Assembly (NCBI GenBank): GCA_041394945.1
Contig: JAWKHH010000005.1
Span: 62,001 to 126,000 of the forward strand
DNA length: 64,000 nucleotides
Origin: Bryobacteraceae bacterium
GTDB taxonomy: Bacteria; Acidobacteriota; Terriglobia; Bryobacterales; Bryobacteraceae
Direction: 5' to 3'
Below are positions 34,599 to 43,579 of the stretch, piece after piece. A model generated the notes under the pieces. It had not been told where the DNA came from. It did not search any database and worked only from the letters and a program-made list of their open reading frames with translations. The translations under genes and the position numbers were made by a program. Numbering within the stretch: the first letter of the stretch is position 1; the number at the start of each line of letters is the position of its first letter.

Positions 34599-36026
34599 TC
34601 ACTTCGTGCTTTGGCCGAAGCAGTAGAGCGTCGCTTCCGTCCGCAGGTAGATCCGATTGTTCGCGATCGCCGGAGTGGCGATGATCTGCTCGTCGAGGTC
34701 ATTGGTCGCCAGCACCTCCCAATCCGCGCCCGCCGCCTTCACAACGGCCACCTTGCCATCTTTGTCGGCGAGATAGATGAGATCGCCGCCCACCACCGGC
34801 GACGCGTAGAACTCGGCCGCGGCTTCGCCCAACCGTCCCTGCTTGAGCACCTTCCCCGTGGCCGCCTCGATCGCCGAAAAGATGCCCCCGTCGCGCACGT
34901 AGTAGACCACACCCCCGTGCAACACCGCCGACGTCACGTACGGAATACTCTTGGCGAACTTCCACAAGGACGCCGATGCAGGCAGCGCGCCGCGCGCGCC
35001 GATTTTCGTCGCCACCAGCCCGCCGCCCAGTTCCGACGGCGCGAACGCCTTGTCCCACTCCGAGGCTTCCACCGTGCCGTCGGAGTTGCCGTACATTCTG
35101 TCGATCGCCCCCATCAGCCGGACGTAGATCAAGTTCTTCCCCAACTCCTCTTCGATCTGCAGCTTGCCGTCCTTGTTCTTGTCGAGGCCGAGCATCCCGT
35201 TGAACGAGTTGCCGGGCTCGGCCGGCGGCTCGATCGTATAGACGATGTCGCCGTCGATCACCGGCGACGCGGCCGGCCCCTGTGTGATCCCTTTGCCCCA
35301 CCACACGCGCTCGCCCGTCTTGAGCTGATACCCGGTCAACTCGCGCGCCCCGCCGACCACCACCTGCACGGGACCGCCCTTCGGCCGGTAGACGACAGGC
35401 GTCGAATACCCGCCGAGAAACCCGTTCGGCCGATCGGCTTTCCAGCGCTCGGCGCCGGTGGCGGCGTCGTAGGCGGCCACGTAGGATTCAACGGGCTGGT
35501 CAATCAGCAGCACCACCATCCCCTCCGCGACGATGGGCGACGTGGCGTGGCCCTGCACCGAAGCGAATGGACCGAGCGGCCGCCGCCAGCGCTCCTGCCC
35601 GCCAAGTGTGTAAGAGACCAGGCCGAAATCCGGGAAGAAGACATATACATTCTTGCCGTCCGAAGCCGCCGTGGGAGTCGCGCGGCCGTTCAGGGGATTC
35701 GCCGCCTCGTCGCGCGCTTTGTCCACCGACGCCCGCCACCGCTCCATGCCTTTGGCTGCGTCGTAGGCCACTGTCAGCCGCCCATCTCCGTCCGCCGCGG
35801 TGAGAATCACGTTACCCGCCACCACGATCGGCGACGAGTGTCCCTTCGGCACCTGCGTCTTCCAGACGACGTTCTTATCCTTGCCGAGTTCGGTGGGTAG
35901 GACGGCGCCCGGGTCGAGAGCGGCCACTCCAGTACCATTCTCGCCGCGGTACCGGGTCCAGTCGCCGGCAAACGACGCCGCGGCGAACACGCAGAACAGT
36001 ACGGTTCTCGAAAGGCCCATTGCCAC
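34599..36026 (-). CDS. Exported PQQ-type beta-propeller protein with EF-hand-like insert
   Basis: 475 residues: signal peptide (LFCVFAAASFAG), then PQQ-like/BamB-type propeller blades with repeated W-x-T, GKVLKQG and AGNVILTAADGDG motifs. The enzymatic Asp/Cys pair of true quinoprotein dehydrogenases is not evident, so a binding or scaffold role is likelier. Around residues 255-300 an insert carries a Ca2+-loop-like DKNKDGKLQIEE and a second NSDGTVEASEW, i.e. a degenerate EF-hand pair. Such proteins are common in Acidobacteria and Planctomycetes; function unknown. It is transcribed away from the ECF sigma gene. Confidence 0.85.
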   Translation of the reverse strand: MAMGLSRTVLFCVFAAASFAGDWTRYRGENGTGVAALDPGAVLPTELGKDKNVVWKTQVPKGHSSPIVVAGNVILTAADGDGRLTVAYDAAKGMERWRASVDKARDEAANPLNGRATPTAASDGKNVYVFFPDFGLVSYTLGGQERWRRPLGPFASVQGHATSPIVAEGMVVLLIDQPVESYVAAYDAATGAERWKADRPNGFLGGYSTPVVYRPKGGPVQVVVGGARELTGYQLKTGERVWWGKGITQGPAASPVIDGDIVYTIEPPAEPGNSFNGMLGLDKNKDGKLQIEEELGKNLIYVRLMGAIDRMYGNSDGTVEASEWDKAFAPSELGGGLVATKIGARGALPASASLWKFAKSIPYVTSAVLHGGVVYYVRDGGIFSAIEAATGKVLKQGRLGEAAAEFYASPVVGGDLIYLADKDGKVAVVKAAGADWEVLATNDLDEQIIATPAIANNRIYLRTEATLYCFGQSTK

Positions 36027-36112
36027 TTGGACGCGCCGGGCGGGGATTCGTATTGGTTAACGTAGCCGCCCGGCGAGGGGGTTCCGGGCGCCGCTCGCGA
36101 CAATGAAGGAAG

Positions 36113-36727
36113 ATGGACCTCGACCGCGCACCGGCATCCCACTCGCCACCGCTGTCCGCTCCGTCCGCCGGCCCGGCGGCGGACCGCGCGCTCATCGAAG
36201 GTCTTCGCGCCAAGGACCGAAAAGCCACCGCCGACTTCATCAATCGCTACACGGCCGCCGTGGTGCACTATCTGCGGTCGCGTCTCTGGCCGCGCCAGGA
36301 CATCGTCGACGACCTGGCGCAGGAAGTGTTCCTGGCCGCCTGGCAGCGCCTCGACACCTACCGCGGCGACGCGCCCATCCGCGCCTGGCTCCTCGGCATC
36401 GCCCGGCACAAGGTGGAGGACCACTACCGCGATCTCCTGCGCGCCGAGCCCGTACCCATGGACGACATCGCCGAACCGCCCGACGAGGCCATCCATCCCG
36501 ACGACGCATTGGACCAGACGCGCCTCAACGAACGCACCCGGGCCATCATTTCCTCCCTCCAGCCGCCATACGGCCTGCTGCTGATCTGGCGCTACTGGGA
36601 GAAACGCAGCCTCCGCGACATGGCCGAACGAACCGGCCGCACCGAAAAAGCAATCGAACGCCTGCTCGCCCGCGCACGCATCCACTTCCGCCGCCAATGG
36701 GATGCCGCCACGGGGGAACAATCATGA
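36113..36727 (+). CDS. ECF-type RNA polymerase sigma factor
   Basis: 204 residues with region 2 (DFINRYTAAVVHYLRSR, then the DDLAQEVFLAAWQ core-binding/-10 helix) and region 4 (RDMAERTGRTEKAIERLL helix-turn-helix). The first ~25 residues are a Pro/Ser/Ala-rich tail. It should direct transcription of a stress or envelope regulon. A GAAGGAAG ribosome-binding site precedes the ATG. The stop overlaps the next gene by ATGA, marking that gene as the likely cognate anti-sigma factor or co-regulator. Confidence 0.92.
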   Translation: MDLDRAPASHSPPLSAPSAGPAADRALIEGLRAKDRKATADFINRYTAAVVHYLRSRLWPRQDIVDDLAQEVFLAAWQRLDTYRGDAPIRAWLLGIARHKVEDHYRDLLRAEPVPMDDIAEPPDEAIHPDDALDQTRLNERTRAIISSLQPPYGLLLIWRYWEKRSLRDMAERTGRTEKAIERLLARARIHFRRQWDAATGEQS

Positions 36728-37071
36728 ACGACTATCGCCCAGAAGAACTCGACATCGCCTTGCTCGCCGCCGGCGCCGATCCGGCCGCCGACGCCGAGAG
36801 GCCCGTCTCGTCGCGGCTCCGCGCGCGGATCCTTACCGCGATGCTGCGCGAGCAGGCCGCGGAAGGTCCGCTGCTGGACCTCGCCGAGTGCAAGTCCCGC
36901 GGCGGCGAGCTGTGCGTGTTCGAAGAGCTGGTTACGATCGCTCCGGTGGGCAAGGCGAACCGGGAGCGGAACCCGTGCAATGTGTGCCACGCGCGAGTGT
37001 TGGCGGAGCGAATGGAACCGGCCCCGATCTGGTGGCCGGGATGTCCGTATGCGGACTTCCAGAAGTCCTGA
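36724..37071 (+). CDS. Cys-rich small protein coupled to ECF sigma; putative anti-sigma factor
   Basis: 115 residues, soluble, no membrane segment. The first half is helical (EELDIALLAAGADP, then SRLRARILTAMLREQ). The second half holds five cysteines: C56, C64, C85, C88 and C107, with H89 next to C88 (NPCNVCHARV), which could form a metal or disulfide centre. The canonical HxxxCxxC zinc anti-sigma motif is absent. Its overlap with the ECF sigma gene makes it a prime candidate for a redox- or metal-sensing regulator of that sigma. No family recognised. Confidence 0.7.
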   Translation: MNDYRPEELDIALLAAGADPAADAERPVSSRLRARILTAMLREQAAEGPLLDLAECKSRGGELCVFEELVTIAPVGKANRERNPCNVCHARVLAERMEPAPIWWPGCPYADFQKS

Positions 37072-37085
37072 CCTGGAGGGGATTC

Positions 37086-37676
37086 CTACCGCCGCCAGAT
37101 CACGCCGAACTGGTTCTTGAACGTCATCAAGGCGTGATCGGCGCCGGGCAGAATCGGGTTCGGTCCGATGGTTTCGAGGAACGCGTAGCGGAACCCCCAC
37201 GCTCCGCGCGTCCAAACGTCGACGCCCGCCGCAACGCGCATCCCCGGCTTCGCGCCGCTCACCCGGACCCCGTCGCCCGCGCCCGAAAAGGACGTGATCC
37301 CGAGACCCACGGAGAGAAACGGCTGGATCCAGCTCTTGCTGTCGCGGAAGAACAGCAGGAAATCGCCGCCCACCTGGTTCTGGGAAACATTGAGCCGCTG
37401 TTCCTGGAAGGCACCCGCGCCCACCGTTCGCAGCACAGCGGCGTTTCGGGTCCAGACGTAGGCGCCTTGGACACCAATGTACTCGTGCACGCGCCAGCCG
37501 GCGAAGGCATGGGCAAGCGCGCCCTTGCCGGCGTCATACTGGGTGGCCAGGGGACCCGACGGAGAAGCCTTCGAATCGCGTGAGAGGACGGAAAGGCCAA
37601 TCCCTCCGCCCGCGGATACCTGACCGCGCACACCCGCCACCGTCAACAACGCCGCGATACCGATTCGGAAGAGCAA
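37086..37676 (-). CDS. Outer-membrane beta-barrel protein of unknown function
   Basis: 196 residues: signal peptide (LFRIGIAALLTVAGVRGQ), then about eight amphipathic strands (GGGIGLSVLS, HAFAGWRVHEYIGVQGAYVW, WIQPFLSVGLGITSF, WGFRYAFLETIG) as in small OmpA/OmpW-like barrels. A TTG at 37682 is in frame, but that codon overlaps a TAGAAT box. TTG 37676, five bases after the box and starting directly at the signal peptide, is preferred. Role unknown. Confidence 0.75.
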   Translation of the reverse strand: MLFRIGIAALLTVAGVRGQVSAGGGIGLSVLSRDSKASPSGPLATQYDAGKGALAHAFAGWRVHEYIGVQGAYVWTRNAAVLRTVGAGAFQEQRLNVSQNQVGGDFLLFFRDSKSWIQPFLSVGLGITSFSGAGDGVRVSGAKPGMRVAAGVDVWTRGAWGFRYAFLETIGPNPILPGADHALMTFKNQFGVIWRR

Positions 37677-37681
37677 CCTCA

Positions 37682-37687
37682 ATTCTA
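37682..37687 (-). promoter_or_regulatory. -10-like TAGAAT ahead of the small outer-membrane barrel gene
   Basis: TAGAAT on the reverse strand, then TGAGG, then the TTG start. The 5-base spacing matches that at the alginate-export porin and implies a leaderless transcript. Confidence 0.45.
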
Positions 37688-38206
37688 AGTCCTGTCCCGC
37701 CGGGGGATGCTCCTCGCTTTTCCCTTTAAGCCGTCGAGCTTCTTCGTTTTCTCATTGGCCTCCTGAAAGTGAGCATCAACCGCCTGCGGTTTCCGCTCTT
37801 CGACCGCCCTGTACCTGTCGATTTCCTTCAGCGCCGTGGAAACGGCGGCCGCGTGCGAAACGGTTCCGGTGTGAGTGAGTCCTTCGCGGTCACTGATCCG
37901 CAGGAATTCGTCAAGCTTCGCAGTCCAATCGTGCAAGCGGGCGGCGGCCCACTGCCGGAACTGGGCGCCCCGCGCGAACCGAACCCGATCGCCAACGGCG
38001 AGAACTGCCGCCAAGCCGTCGTGTCTCAAGGGCCGCTGCACCTGACGCACCCCCCTGCTGGCGAACTTGTAAGAATTCCTTACAAGTTGGTTCCGGCTCC
38101 AGTTCCGCCTCGTCGTACATCGCCGCCAAATGCATCGTGCGAGCGCCACGCTCCGGTTGAAGAGGACCAGTTCGCCAGTATTTGAAGGAGTGGGGGAATC
38201 ACTCAT
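37685..38206 (-). pseudogene. Degenerate RhuM-family gene
   Basis: Remnant of a RhuM (SPI-3-type, ~330 residue) protein. The opening SDSPTPSNTGELVLFN matches the family start. The conserved MYDEAELEPEPTCKEFLQVRQ block follows in a second frame, then VRQVQRPLRH and VLAVGDRVRFARGAQFRQWAAARL return in the first frame. The shift falls at a run of six G (38050-38055). About 80 residues are missing after VLFN and about 150 between QFRQWAAARL and the C-terminal block AKLDEFLRISDRE...GTVSH. RhuM genes often lie in defence or mobile islands; here only the scar remains. Confidence 0.75.
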
Positions 38207-38290
38207 CTGGTATTCGAGAATCCATGAGCCGGCCGGAGGTTCACAAGCCGGCGCCCAATTTTCAGTGGAGCCCGAGGGGGCGCGTACTGC

Positions 38291-39145
38291 CTACGCACCG
38301 GCCGCCTGCCACTGCCGCCGGACTGCATCCCGGTTCACCACCTCGCGCCACCGGGCATCGAATCCGGCGGCGATCTCCGGGAACGAACCCAGCACCGGTC
38401 CCAGCCCGAGTTGAATATGGGGCTGCGCCACTACATCCTCCAGGTCGAGCCGCTTTTCGACGTCGTCCCAACGGTCGGTGAGTCCACCCGGATCGAGTAG
38501 GACCACACGGTCACCGATGACACCGAAGTTCTTCGAATGGGGATCGACGGAAAACAGTCCGTAGGTCCAGCCGCGGAGCCGGAGTTCGAGGAAGCGGCCG
38601 AGCCAGAGATCGATTGCGCGGGTGTCGCGGCGCCGGGCTGCTTCTTCGAGCCGGTCGTAGAGGGTACAGTCCACCCGCTCGTCTGCCTCGTCGACGGTGA
38701 ACCACAGCGGCCAGCCCTTGACGCGAACGCGAGTCGGTGGGAACTCGATGCGCTCGGGGATGAGCCCAGACCCGTCAAGCTCGCGCCGGGCGAGCGATTC
38801 GCCGCGGCGGTCCCGTGTCACCCACGTCCACCACTGATTCCGCACCGGCGCTTTGTACCAGAGGCGGCGCGGGATTACGGCGAGCGCGGCCTGCGTGAAA
38901 AGGTGCATCAGGCGCAGACGTTTCGTCGGGCGGGCGGTCATGCGCTGCCACCACTGCTTGGGAATCCAGGGCTCCACCCGCTTCAACGACCGCCAAAGCA
39001 CGATCAGAGACGCCATCCCCAGGGGTGAGCGTTCCCGCTTCACCACCCAGTGCTCGGATGCATACACCACCTTGCCGATTCCTTCGCCCAACCGCTCGAG
39101 CGGCCGCGCGGTCAACTCATCCGGCGCTGATGCCAGGGCGCTCAT
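38291..39145 (-). CDS. Protein-kinase-fold protein (YrbL/LPS-kinase-like)
   Basis: 284 residues with a minimal kinase fold: a nucleotide-binding start with a Lys in EHWVVKRE, a catalytic-loop-like SVDPHSKNFGV (D-x-H-x-x-N) and a metal Asp in VVLLDPGGLTD, as in YrbL, lipopolysaccharide kinases and aminoglycoside phosphotransferases. No membrane segment. It could phosphorylate a small molecule or a lipid-A/sugar substrate. It stands alone between the RhuM remnant and the beta-helix gene. Substrate unknown. Confidence 0.65.
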   Translation of the reverse strand: MSALASAPDELTARPLERLGEGIGKVVYASEHWVVKRERSPLGMASLIVLWRSLKRVEPWIPKQWWQRMTARPTKRLRLMHLFTQAALAVIPRRLWYKAPVRNQWWTWVTRDRRGESLARRELDGSGLIPERIEFPPTRVRVKGWPLWFTVDEADERVDCTLYDRLEEAARRRDTRAIDLWLGRFLELRLRGWTYGLFSVDPHSKNFGVIGDRVVLLDPGGLTDRWDDVEKRLDLEDVVAQPHIQLGLGPVLGSFPEIAAGFDARWREVVNRDAVRRQWQAAGA

Positions 39146-39196
39146 CTCTATTGGCAGTCATACCTGAGGCGGCGCGGGAATGCAAGGGTCTTGTTT

Positions 39197-41131
39197 TTAG
39201 CGGTAGAACGGCGTCCAGGTGATCCAGCGCGGGCCGTAGTGCGGCTCCGGCGCGCCGCGCTCGAGCGCTCCGAGATCGGGCGCCTTGCCCGTGAAGCCGT
39301 CGTTGATCGTCGCGAGCGCCACCCCCGCGTCGATCGCCTTGCCGCCGGCGCGGAGCCGGAAGGTCAAGTCTGCTGAGTGGTAAACGCGATGACGATGCGC
39401 CGGGTCCGGCGGGGCGAGGTTTTCGAAAATGTCGTAGTCCACTTCGATGCCGTGCGCTTCCTGGCCCGTCGCCTCCCGGAGCGCGGCGAGCGTCGGAAAC
39501 CGGCGCCAGTCGGTGGGCTTTGCGTTGTAGGCGGTTGCGCCCGGCAGCGGGGCCAGCCAGTTGTATTCGTTCCTCACGTTCGGGTTCGGCCGGTACCCGT
39601 TATAGTCGGTGGAGTAGCTGGAGGTGGCGTTTCCCCAGGTCATCACGCCGCGATCGGTATTCCTGCCGAGGAACAGGTTGTTCCGGAAGTGGGCGTTCGT
39701 GTATGGCCCAGGCGCGGTCTGCTCGCCGATCATCGTGTTGTGGTAGGCGAGAATCCCGGACGGCGCGGCGGTGAGCTTGAACGGTGCGCCGGCGGCGGTG
39801 TGGTACGCGATGTTGCGGATGAAGTACACGGGTCCGCCGAACAACGGCTGCGCGCTGTAGCCATTGTGCGCCGCGTTGACGCCGCGATTCTGGAAGATGC
39901 GGATGTTGTGGACGCCGCCGTCGGACTCCATGAAGTCGTCGTTCGAAAGGTGAATATCGTTGTTGTAGATGTCGATCGACGAGGCGCGTTTCTCCGGATC
40001 CGGATCGGGCGGGCCGTAGGTCGAGATACAGATGCCGTCGTGGAAGTAAGCCACGGCGTTGTGGCGGATGATGTGCCCCGGCCCGTAGATCTTCACCGCG
40101 AAGAAGCTCCGCAACTGGTGCGACGGGTAGATGCCCGCCGTGCGCATGCCCGCCTGGTTCCAACCGATGAGCCGCATCTGATCCTCGCGCCCGAGGAAGA
40201 GATTGTCGGAGATGAAGAAATCGCGCGAGTCGGCGTTCTCGGTCCAAATGCCGACGCCGATGTCTTCGAAGCGGCAGTTGCGCACCGTGAGCGCCACCGC
40301 GCCCATCACTTCCTTGTCGCCGGCGAAGATCGCGATTTCCGTGTTACGGAACGTGATCCCCTCGATAATGTGATGGGCCGAGGCGATCATGTCGAAGAGC
40401 TTGGCGTTCCCGCCGCCATCGAAGATCGCCTCGCCGTCGCCGGCCGCTTTGATCGTGATCGGCTTTTCAGCCGTGCCTTTGAGCGATAGCGACCACGATC
40501 CGGTGAACGGCGCCGACAGCGGGTCGACGTAGTTGTAGCGCTCGGGCCGGTAGAGCCCGCCGTGGATCAGGATCGTGTCGCCAGGCTGCGCCTTGTTCAT
40601 GCGGACAGCCGTCCAATCGCCGCGGCCCATGCCGTAGTAGGCGTGCTTCAGGCCGACGAAGCTTGGCTCCTGTTTCGGACCCTCGTGGTCGGCCGGGTAG
40701 ACGTGCAGCACGCGGCCGCCTTGATACGGCTTCGGCTCCGTTCGAGTCGCGACGGTGACCTTTTGCGTCGCCTGCCCGTTGACGCCGTCCGGGTCGCGCA
40801 GGGTGAACTCGCACTCGTAACGCGCGCCTTCCTCGAGGTTGAAGATGCTGCCGGCGAATCCGGGCGGAACGGTGTAGGTCATGCTCTCGCGGTCGCGGTA
40901 GACGCGTTCGCCGCCCATGCGAAGCAGCGGCATTCCGGGGCGCCACTCGCTGGCGCCTTCCTTGCGGAAGCGGACCTCGACGGTCGCGTTTCGGTTATCG
41001 TCGCCGTCGATCAGCCATTCGAAGCCGAGATTGATCAACGTCGGATGCTCGACATGGAAGCGCCCGGGGCGAACGGCATTTTCGGCCTGCAGCAGAGAGG
41101 CAGCGCAGAGGAGCAGAGGTAGAATTCGCAT
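39197..41131 (-). CDS. Exported right-handed parallel beta-helix protein
   Basis: 644 residues: signal peptide (ILPLLLCAASLLQA), an N-terminal fibronectin/Ig-like region (~25-135) and then a long pectate-lyase-type beta-helix (~155-560) with repeated short strands such as HHIIEGITFRNTEIAIF and ALTVRNCRFEDIGVGIW. It is likely a polysaccharide lyase or a glycan-binding protein; no catalytic residues can be assigned with confidence. The sialidase gene lies 15 bases upstream on the same strand, so the two probably act on the same glycan. TAAGAT lies 12 bases before the ATG. Confidence 0.82.
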   Translation of the reverse strand: MRILPLLLCAASLLQAENAVRPGRFHVEHPTLINLGFEWLIDGDDNRNATVEVRFRKEGASEWRPGMPLLRMGGERVYRDRESMTYTVPPGFAGSIFNLEEGARYECEFTLRDPDGVNGQATQKVTVATRTEPKPYQGGRVLHVYPADHEGPKQEPSFVGLKHAYYGMGRGDWTAVRMNKAQPGDTILIHGGLYRPERYNYVDPLSAPFTGSWSLSLKGTAEKPITIKAAGDGEAIFDGGGNAKLFDMIASAHHIIEGITFRNTEIAIFAGDKEVMGAVALTVRNCRFEDIGVGIWTENADSRDFFISDNLFLGREDQMRLIGWNQAGMRTAGIYPSHQLRSFFAVKIYGPGHIIRHNAVAYFHDGICISTYGPPDPDPEKRASSIDIYNNDIHLSNDDFMESDGGVHNIRIFQNRGVNAAHNGYSAQPLFGGPVYFIRNIAYHTAAGAPFKLTAAPSGILAYHNTMIGEQTAPGPYTNAHFRNNLFLGRNTDRGVMTWGNATSSYSTDYNGYRPNPNVRNEYNWLAPLPGATAYNAKPTDWRRFPTLAALREATGQEAHGIEVDYDIFENLAPPDPAHRHRVYHSADLTFRLRAGGKAIDAGVALATINDGFTGKAPDLGALERGAPEPHYGPRWITWTPFYR

Positions 41132-41146
41132 GGGTACTCGTCGATC

Positions 41147-42301
41147 TTACAGGAGAGCCCAGCGCGCCTGCCGGAGGACGGCCATCGGATGTCCGCCGGC
41201 ATTGGTTCCGGTCTCGCCGGATATCCGCGCCTCGTACCACAGCGTGACGAGACCGCCGCCTTCGAGCTGCACGGTGGAAGGATAACCGAGATCGCCGATG
41301 CCATCGCTGCTGAGGACGATCGGTTCGGACCATGTCCGCCCATGGTCTTCGCTGATGCGGGCGTGGTTGCCTCGCGGCGACCGCCGGTAGCTGTAGGTCA
41401 TCATGAGGCGATCGTCCTTGAGCCGCAACAGGTGCGACGGCAGACCCCACACGCCGATGGACCGGGGCTTCGACCATGTGCGGCCGTTGTCGAGCGATTC
41501 CGATTGCAGCGTTTCGCGATCATTGGTCTTGTTGTGATTGCGGACGTGGACGATCAGGCGTCCGGGCTCGCCCGTTTCTACGCCGTGAAGCTCGTGGTAG
41601 TCGCGATGATGGTCGCCATCGCGCGAGGGGATGGAAGCGGCCCAGGTCCATGTCTGCCCGTCATCCTTGGACTCGCAGACGCCGATCTCCCCGCCCTCTT
41701 GCGGATAGCGCTTGCCGGGAAAGAGCAGCCGGCCGTTGGCGAGCGCGATCGGGCCGTGCGGGCTGGTTACCGGGACCCGGTACGGCGTGCCCCAGGAGAG
41801 CCCGCCGTCGGTGGAGCGCAGCATCCAGGCGCCGCGGAGGCTCTCGCGCAGCTCGGGGGTTGTGGCGCGCTGCACCGCCTTCCAGCGCTCGAGGCGGGCG
41901 GGATCCCACTGGCCGTTCGCCTCGGCGAGAATCTTCTCATAGGCGAGTGAGGTGAACGTGGTAACCAGCAGCGTGCCTTTGCCGGTTTCGACGATTCCGG
42001 AATCGCGGTCGTCGATGAAGGTGTCCATCAGGACACGCGGAAAGCTCCACGTGCGGCCCTCGTCGCGGGAGACAACCATCTCCACGCGCCCGAAGGGACA
42101 AACGTGCGCCTCGCGGCTGCCGGAGTAGGTCGCCAGCAGGTGGCCGGTGGCTCGCTGACGGATCATCGTCGGCCAGGCGTGATAGAACCTCGGCTGGAAA
42201 GAGACGATGTCAACGCTTTCGATGGAGGCCCGGGGAGCGGCGGCGCTGGCGGCGAATGTGGCGGCGGCCGGAATGGCTTTCAGCAGGGTACGTCGATTCA
42301 T
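41147..42301 (-). CDS. Tat-exported sialidase/BNR-repeat glycosidase
   Basis: 384 residues. A twin-arginine signal (NRRTLLKAIPAAATFA) is followed by a six-bladed sialidase-type propeller with at least five Asp-box motifs (SRDEGRTWSF, STDGGLSWG, SKDDGQTWTW, SLDNGRTWSK, SEDHGRTWSE). Sialidases use an Arg triad and Tyr/Glu; Arg-rich blocks are present but not assignable by eye, so the substrate may be another sugar. A TATACT box ends 9 bases before the ATG. It is the first gene of a sialidase/beta-helix pair. Confidence 0.85.
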   Translation of the reverse strand: MNRRTLLKAIPAAATFAASAAAPRASIESVDIVSFQPRFYHAWPTMIRQRATGHLLATYSGSREAHVCPFGRVEMVVSRDEGRTWSFPRVLMDTFIDDRDSGIVETGKGTLLVTTFTSLAYEKILAEANGQWDPARLERWKAVQRATTPELRESLRGAWMLRSTDGGLSWGTPYRVPVTSPHGPIALANGRLLFPGKRYPQEGGEIGVCESKDDGQTWTWAASIPSRDGDHHRDYHELHGVETGEPGRLIVHVRNHNKTNDRETLQSESLDNGRTWSKPRSIGVWGLPSHLLRLKDDRLMMTYSYRRSPRGNHARISEDHGRTWSEPIVLSSDGIGDLGYPSTVQLEGGGLVTLWYEARISGETGTNAGGHPMAVLRQARWALL

Positions 42302-42391
42302 GCGGTGTCGAGTATACACTCCCAGGCTTTGACCGCGCCCGTCGTGGTCCATTTTTTGCACCTCGGCCGAGTCCCGTGCACCCAGTCGGGC

Positions 42392-42865
42392 ATGATGATG
42401 GGCGCGAAGCTTTTCGCCGCTGGGGCGACAAGCATGGCGATGGCGTCCCCGGCCCGCGCCGCCGACATCGTCGACACGGCCGCGGCGAAGAACTTCACCA
42501 CCATCGTCGCCGCGGTGAAAGCGGCCGGGCTCGTCGACGCGTTGAAGGGCGAGGGGCCGTTCACCGTGTTCGCACCCACCGAGGAAGCCTTCGCCAAGCT
42601 CCCGGCCGGAACGCTCGAGGAGCTCCTCAAACCGGAGAACAAGGACAAGCTCGTAAAGATCCTTACCTACCACGTTGTGCCTGGCAAGGTGATGGCGGCC
42701 GATGTGGTGAAACTCAGCTCGGCGAAGACCGTGCAGGGCGGCGAAGTCCGCATCGATCGCATGAACGGCCAAGTGCTCGTCAACGGCGCCACGGTGATCA
42801 AGGCCGACGTCGCGGCCACCAACGGCGTGATTCACGTGATCGACACCGTGATCGTGCCGGAGTAA
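42392..42865 (+). CDS. Fasciclin (FAS1) domain protein, exported
   Basis: 157 residues: signal peptide (MMMGAKLFAAGATSMAMASPARAA) and one complete FAS1 domain with the H1 motif FTVFAPTEEAFAKLP and the H2 motif GVIHVIDTVIVP. FAS1 proteins mediate weak adhesion at the cell surface. Three consecutive ATGs (42392, 42395, 42398) are possible starts, with no clear ribosome-binding site. It diverges from the sialidase gene and converges on the SDR gene. Confidence 0.88.
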   Translation: MMMGAKLFAAGATSMAMASPARAADIVDTAAAKNFTTIVAAVKAAGLVDALKGEGPFTVFAPTEEAFAKLPAGTLEELLKPENKDKLVKILTYHVVPGKVMAADVVKLSSAKTVQGGEVRIDRMNGQVLVNGATVIKADVAATNGVIHVIDTVIVPE

Positions 42866-42868
42866 CTG

Positions 42869-43579
42869 TTAGAGTGTAAGTCCGCCGTCCACGGTCAGCA
42901 CCTGCCCGGTGACGTAGTTGTCCGGCTCGAGGAAGAAGCGCACCGCCCGCGCGACGTCCTCGGGCCGGCCGAAGCGCGGGACCACGCCCTCGTTGAGGTA
43001 GCGGTCGTATTTGCCCGACGCGATACTGGCCTTCGCCATCCCGGCATCGTTCACTCCCGGGCAAATCACGTTGACACGGATATCGGCCTTTCCCCGGCAT
43101 TCTTTCGCGAGCACCAACGCCGCATGCGCCAGTGCCGCCTTCGCGCCGGCGTAGGCCGTGGAGCCGGGAAACACGGCGACGCCCTGCATCGATGAGATCA
43201 GCACGATCGCGCCGGACGTATTCGACGAGCGCATGCGCTCCGCTGCTTCGCGGGCCAGCAGTACGGGACCGGCGTAGTTCACCTCGTGGGAAACGCGCAG
43301 CGCCTCCTCGAGCCGTGAAGGGTCGGCGGCGCGAGCCGGGTTGCCGGCAAAGACCACCAAGCCGTAGAGTGCCGGCGCGGAATCGAGCAGGCGGGCGCGG
43401 TCGACGGCGCTCAGGAGGTCGGCCTGGACCAGTTCGGCGACATCGGCGAGCTCGTCCGCCCGTGTCCGATTCTCGCGGTAGCTCACAATCACGCGCGTGC
43501 CCTCGGCCGCGAGCATCCGTGCGCAGGGCGCGCCGAGTCCGCCGCTCCCGCCGGCCAAAATCACATGCCTACCCGTCAT
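42869..43579 (-). CDS. Short-chain dehydrogenase/reductase
   Basis: 236-residue classical SDR with glycine-rich GGSGGLG at 10-16 and the catalytic triad S130 (ISS), Y143 and K147 (YAGAK). The C-terminal GQVLTVDGGLTL is standard. There is no Asp/Arg cofactor discriminator beyond YRENRTR after the second strand, which favours NADP(H). The start overlaps the stop of the O-antigen ligase gene by four bases, suggesting a role in surface-sugar or lipid synthesis; substrate unknown. Confidence 0.88.
   Translation of the reverse strand: MTGRHVILAGGSGGLGAPCARMLAAEGTRVIVSYRENRTRADELADVAELVQADLLSAVDRARLLDSAPALYGLVVFAGNPARAADPSRLEEALRVSHEVNYAGPVLLAREAAERMRSSNTSGAIVLISSMQGVAVFPGSTAYAGAKAALAHAALVLAKECRGKADIRVNVICPGVNDAGMAKASIASGKYDRYLNEGVVPRFGRPEDVARAVRFFLEPDNYVTGQVLTVDGGLTL

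Noticed and set aside
41147..42835. Extended N-terminus of the sialidase reaching to 42835
   Set aside because: It would run antisense through the fasciclin gene; the Tat signal begins precisely at ATG 42301 with a TATACT box upstream.
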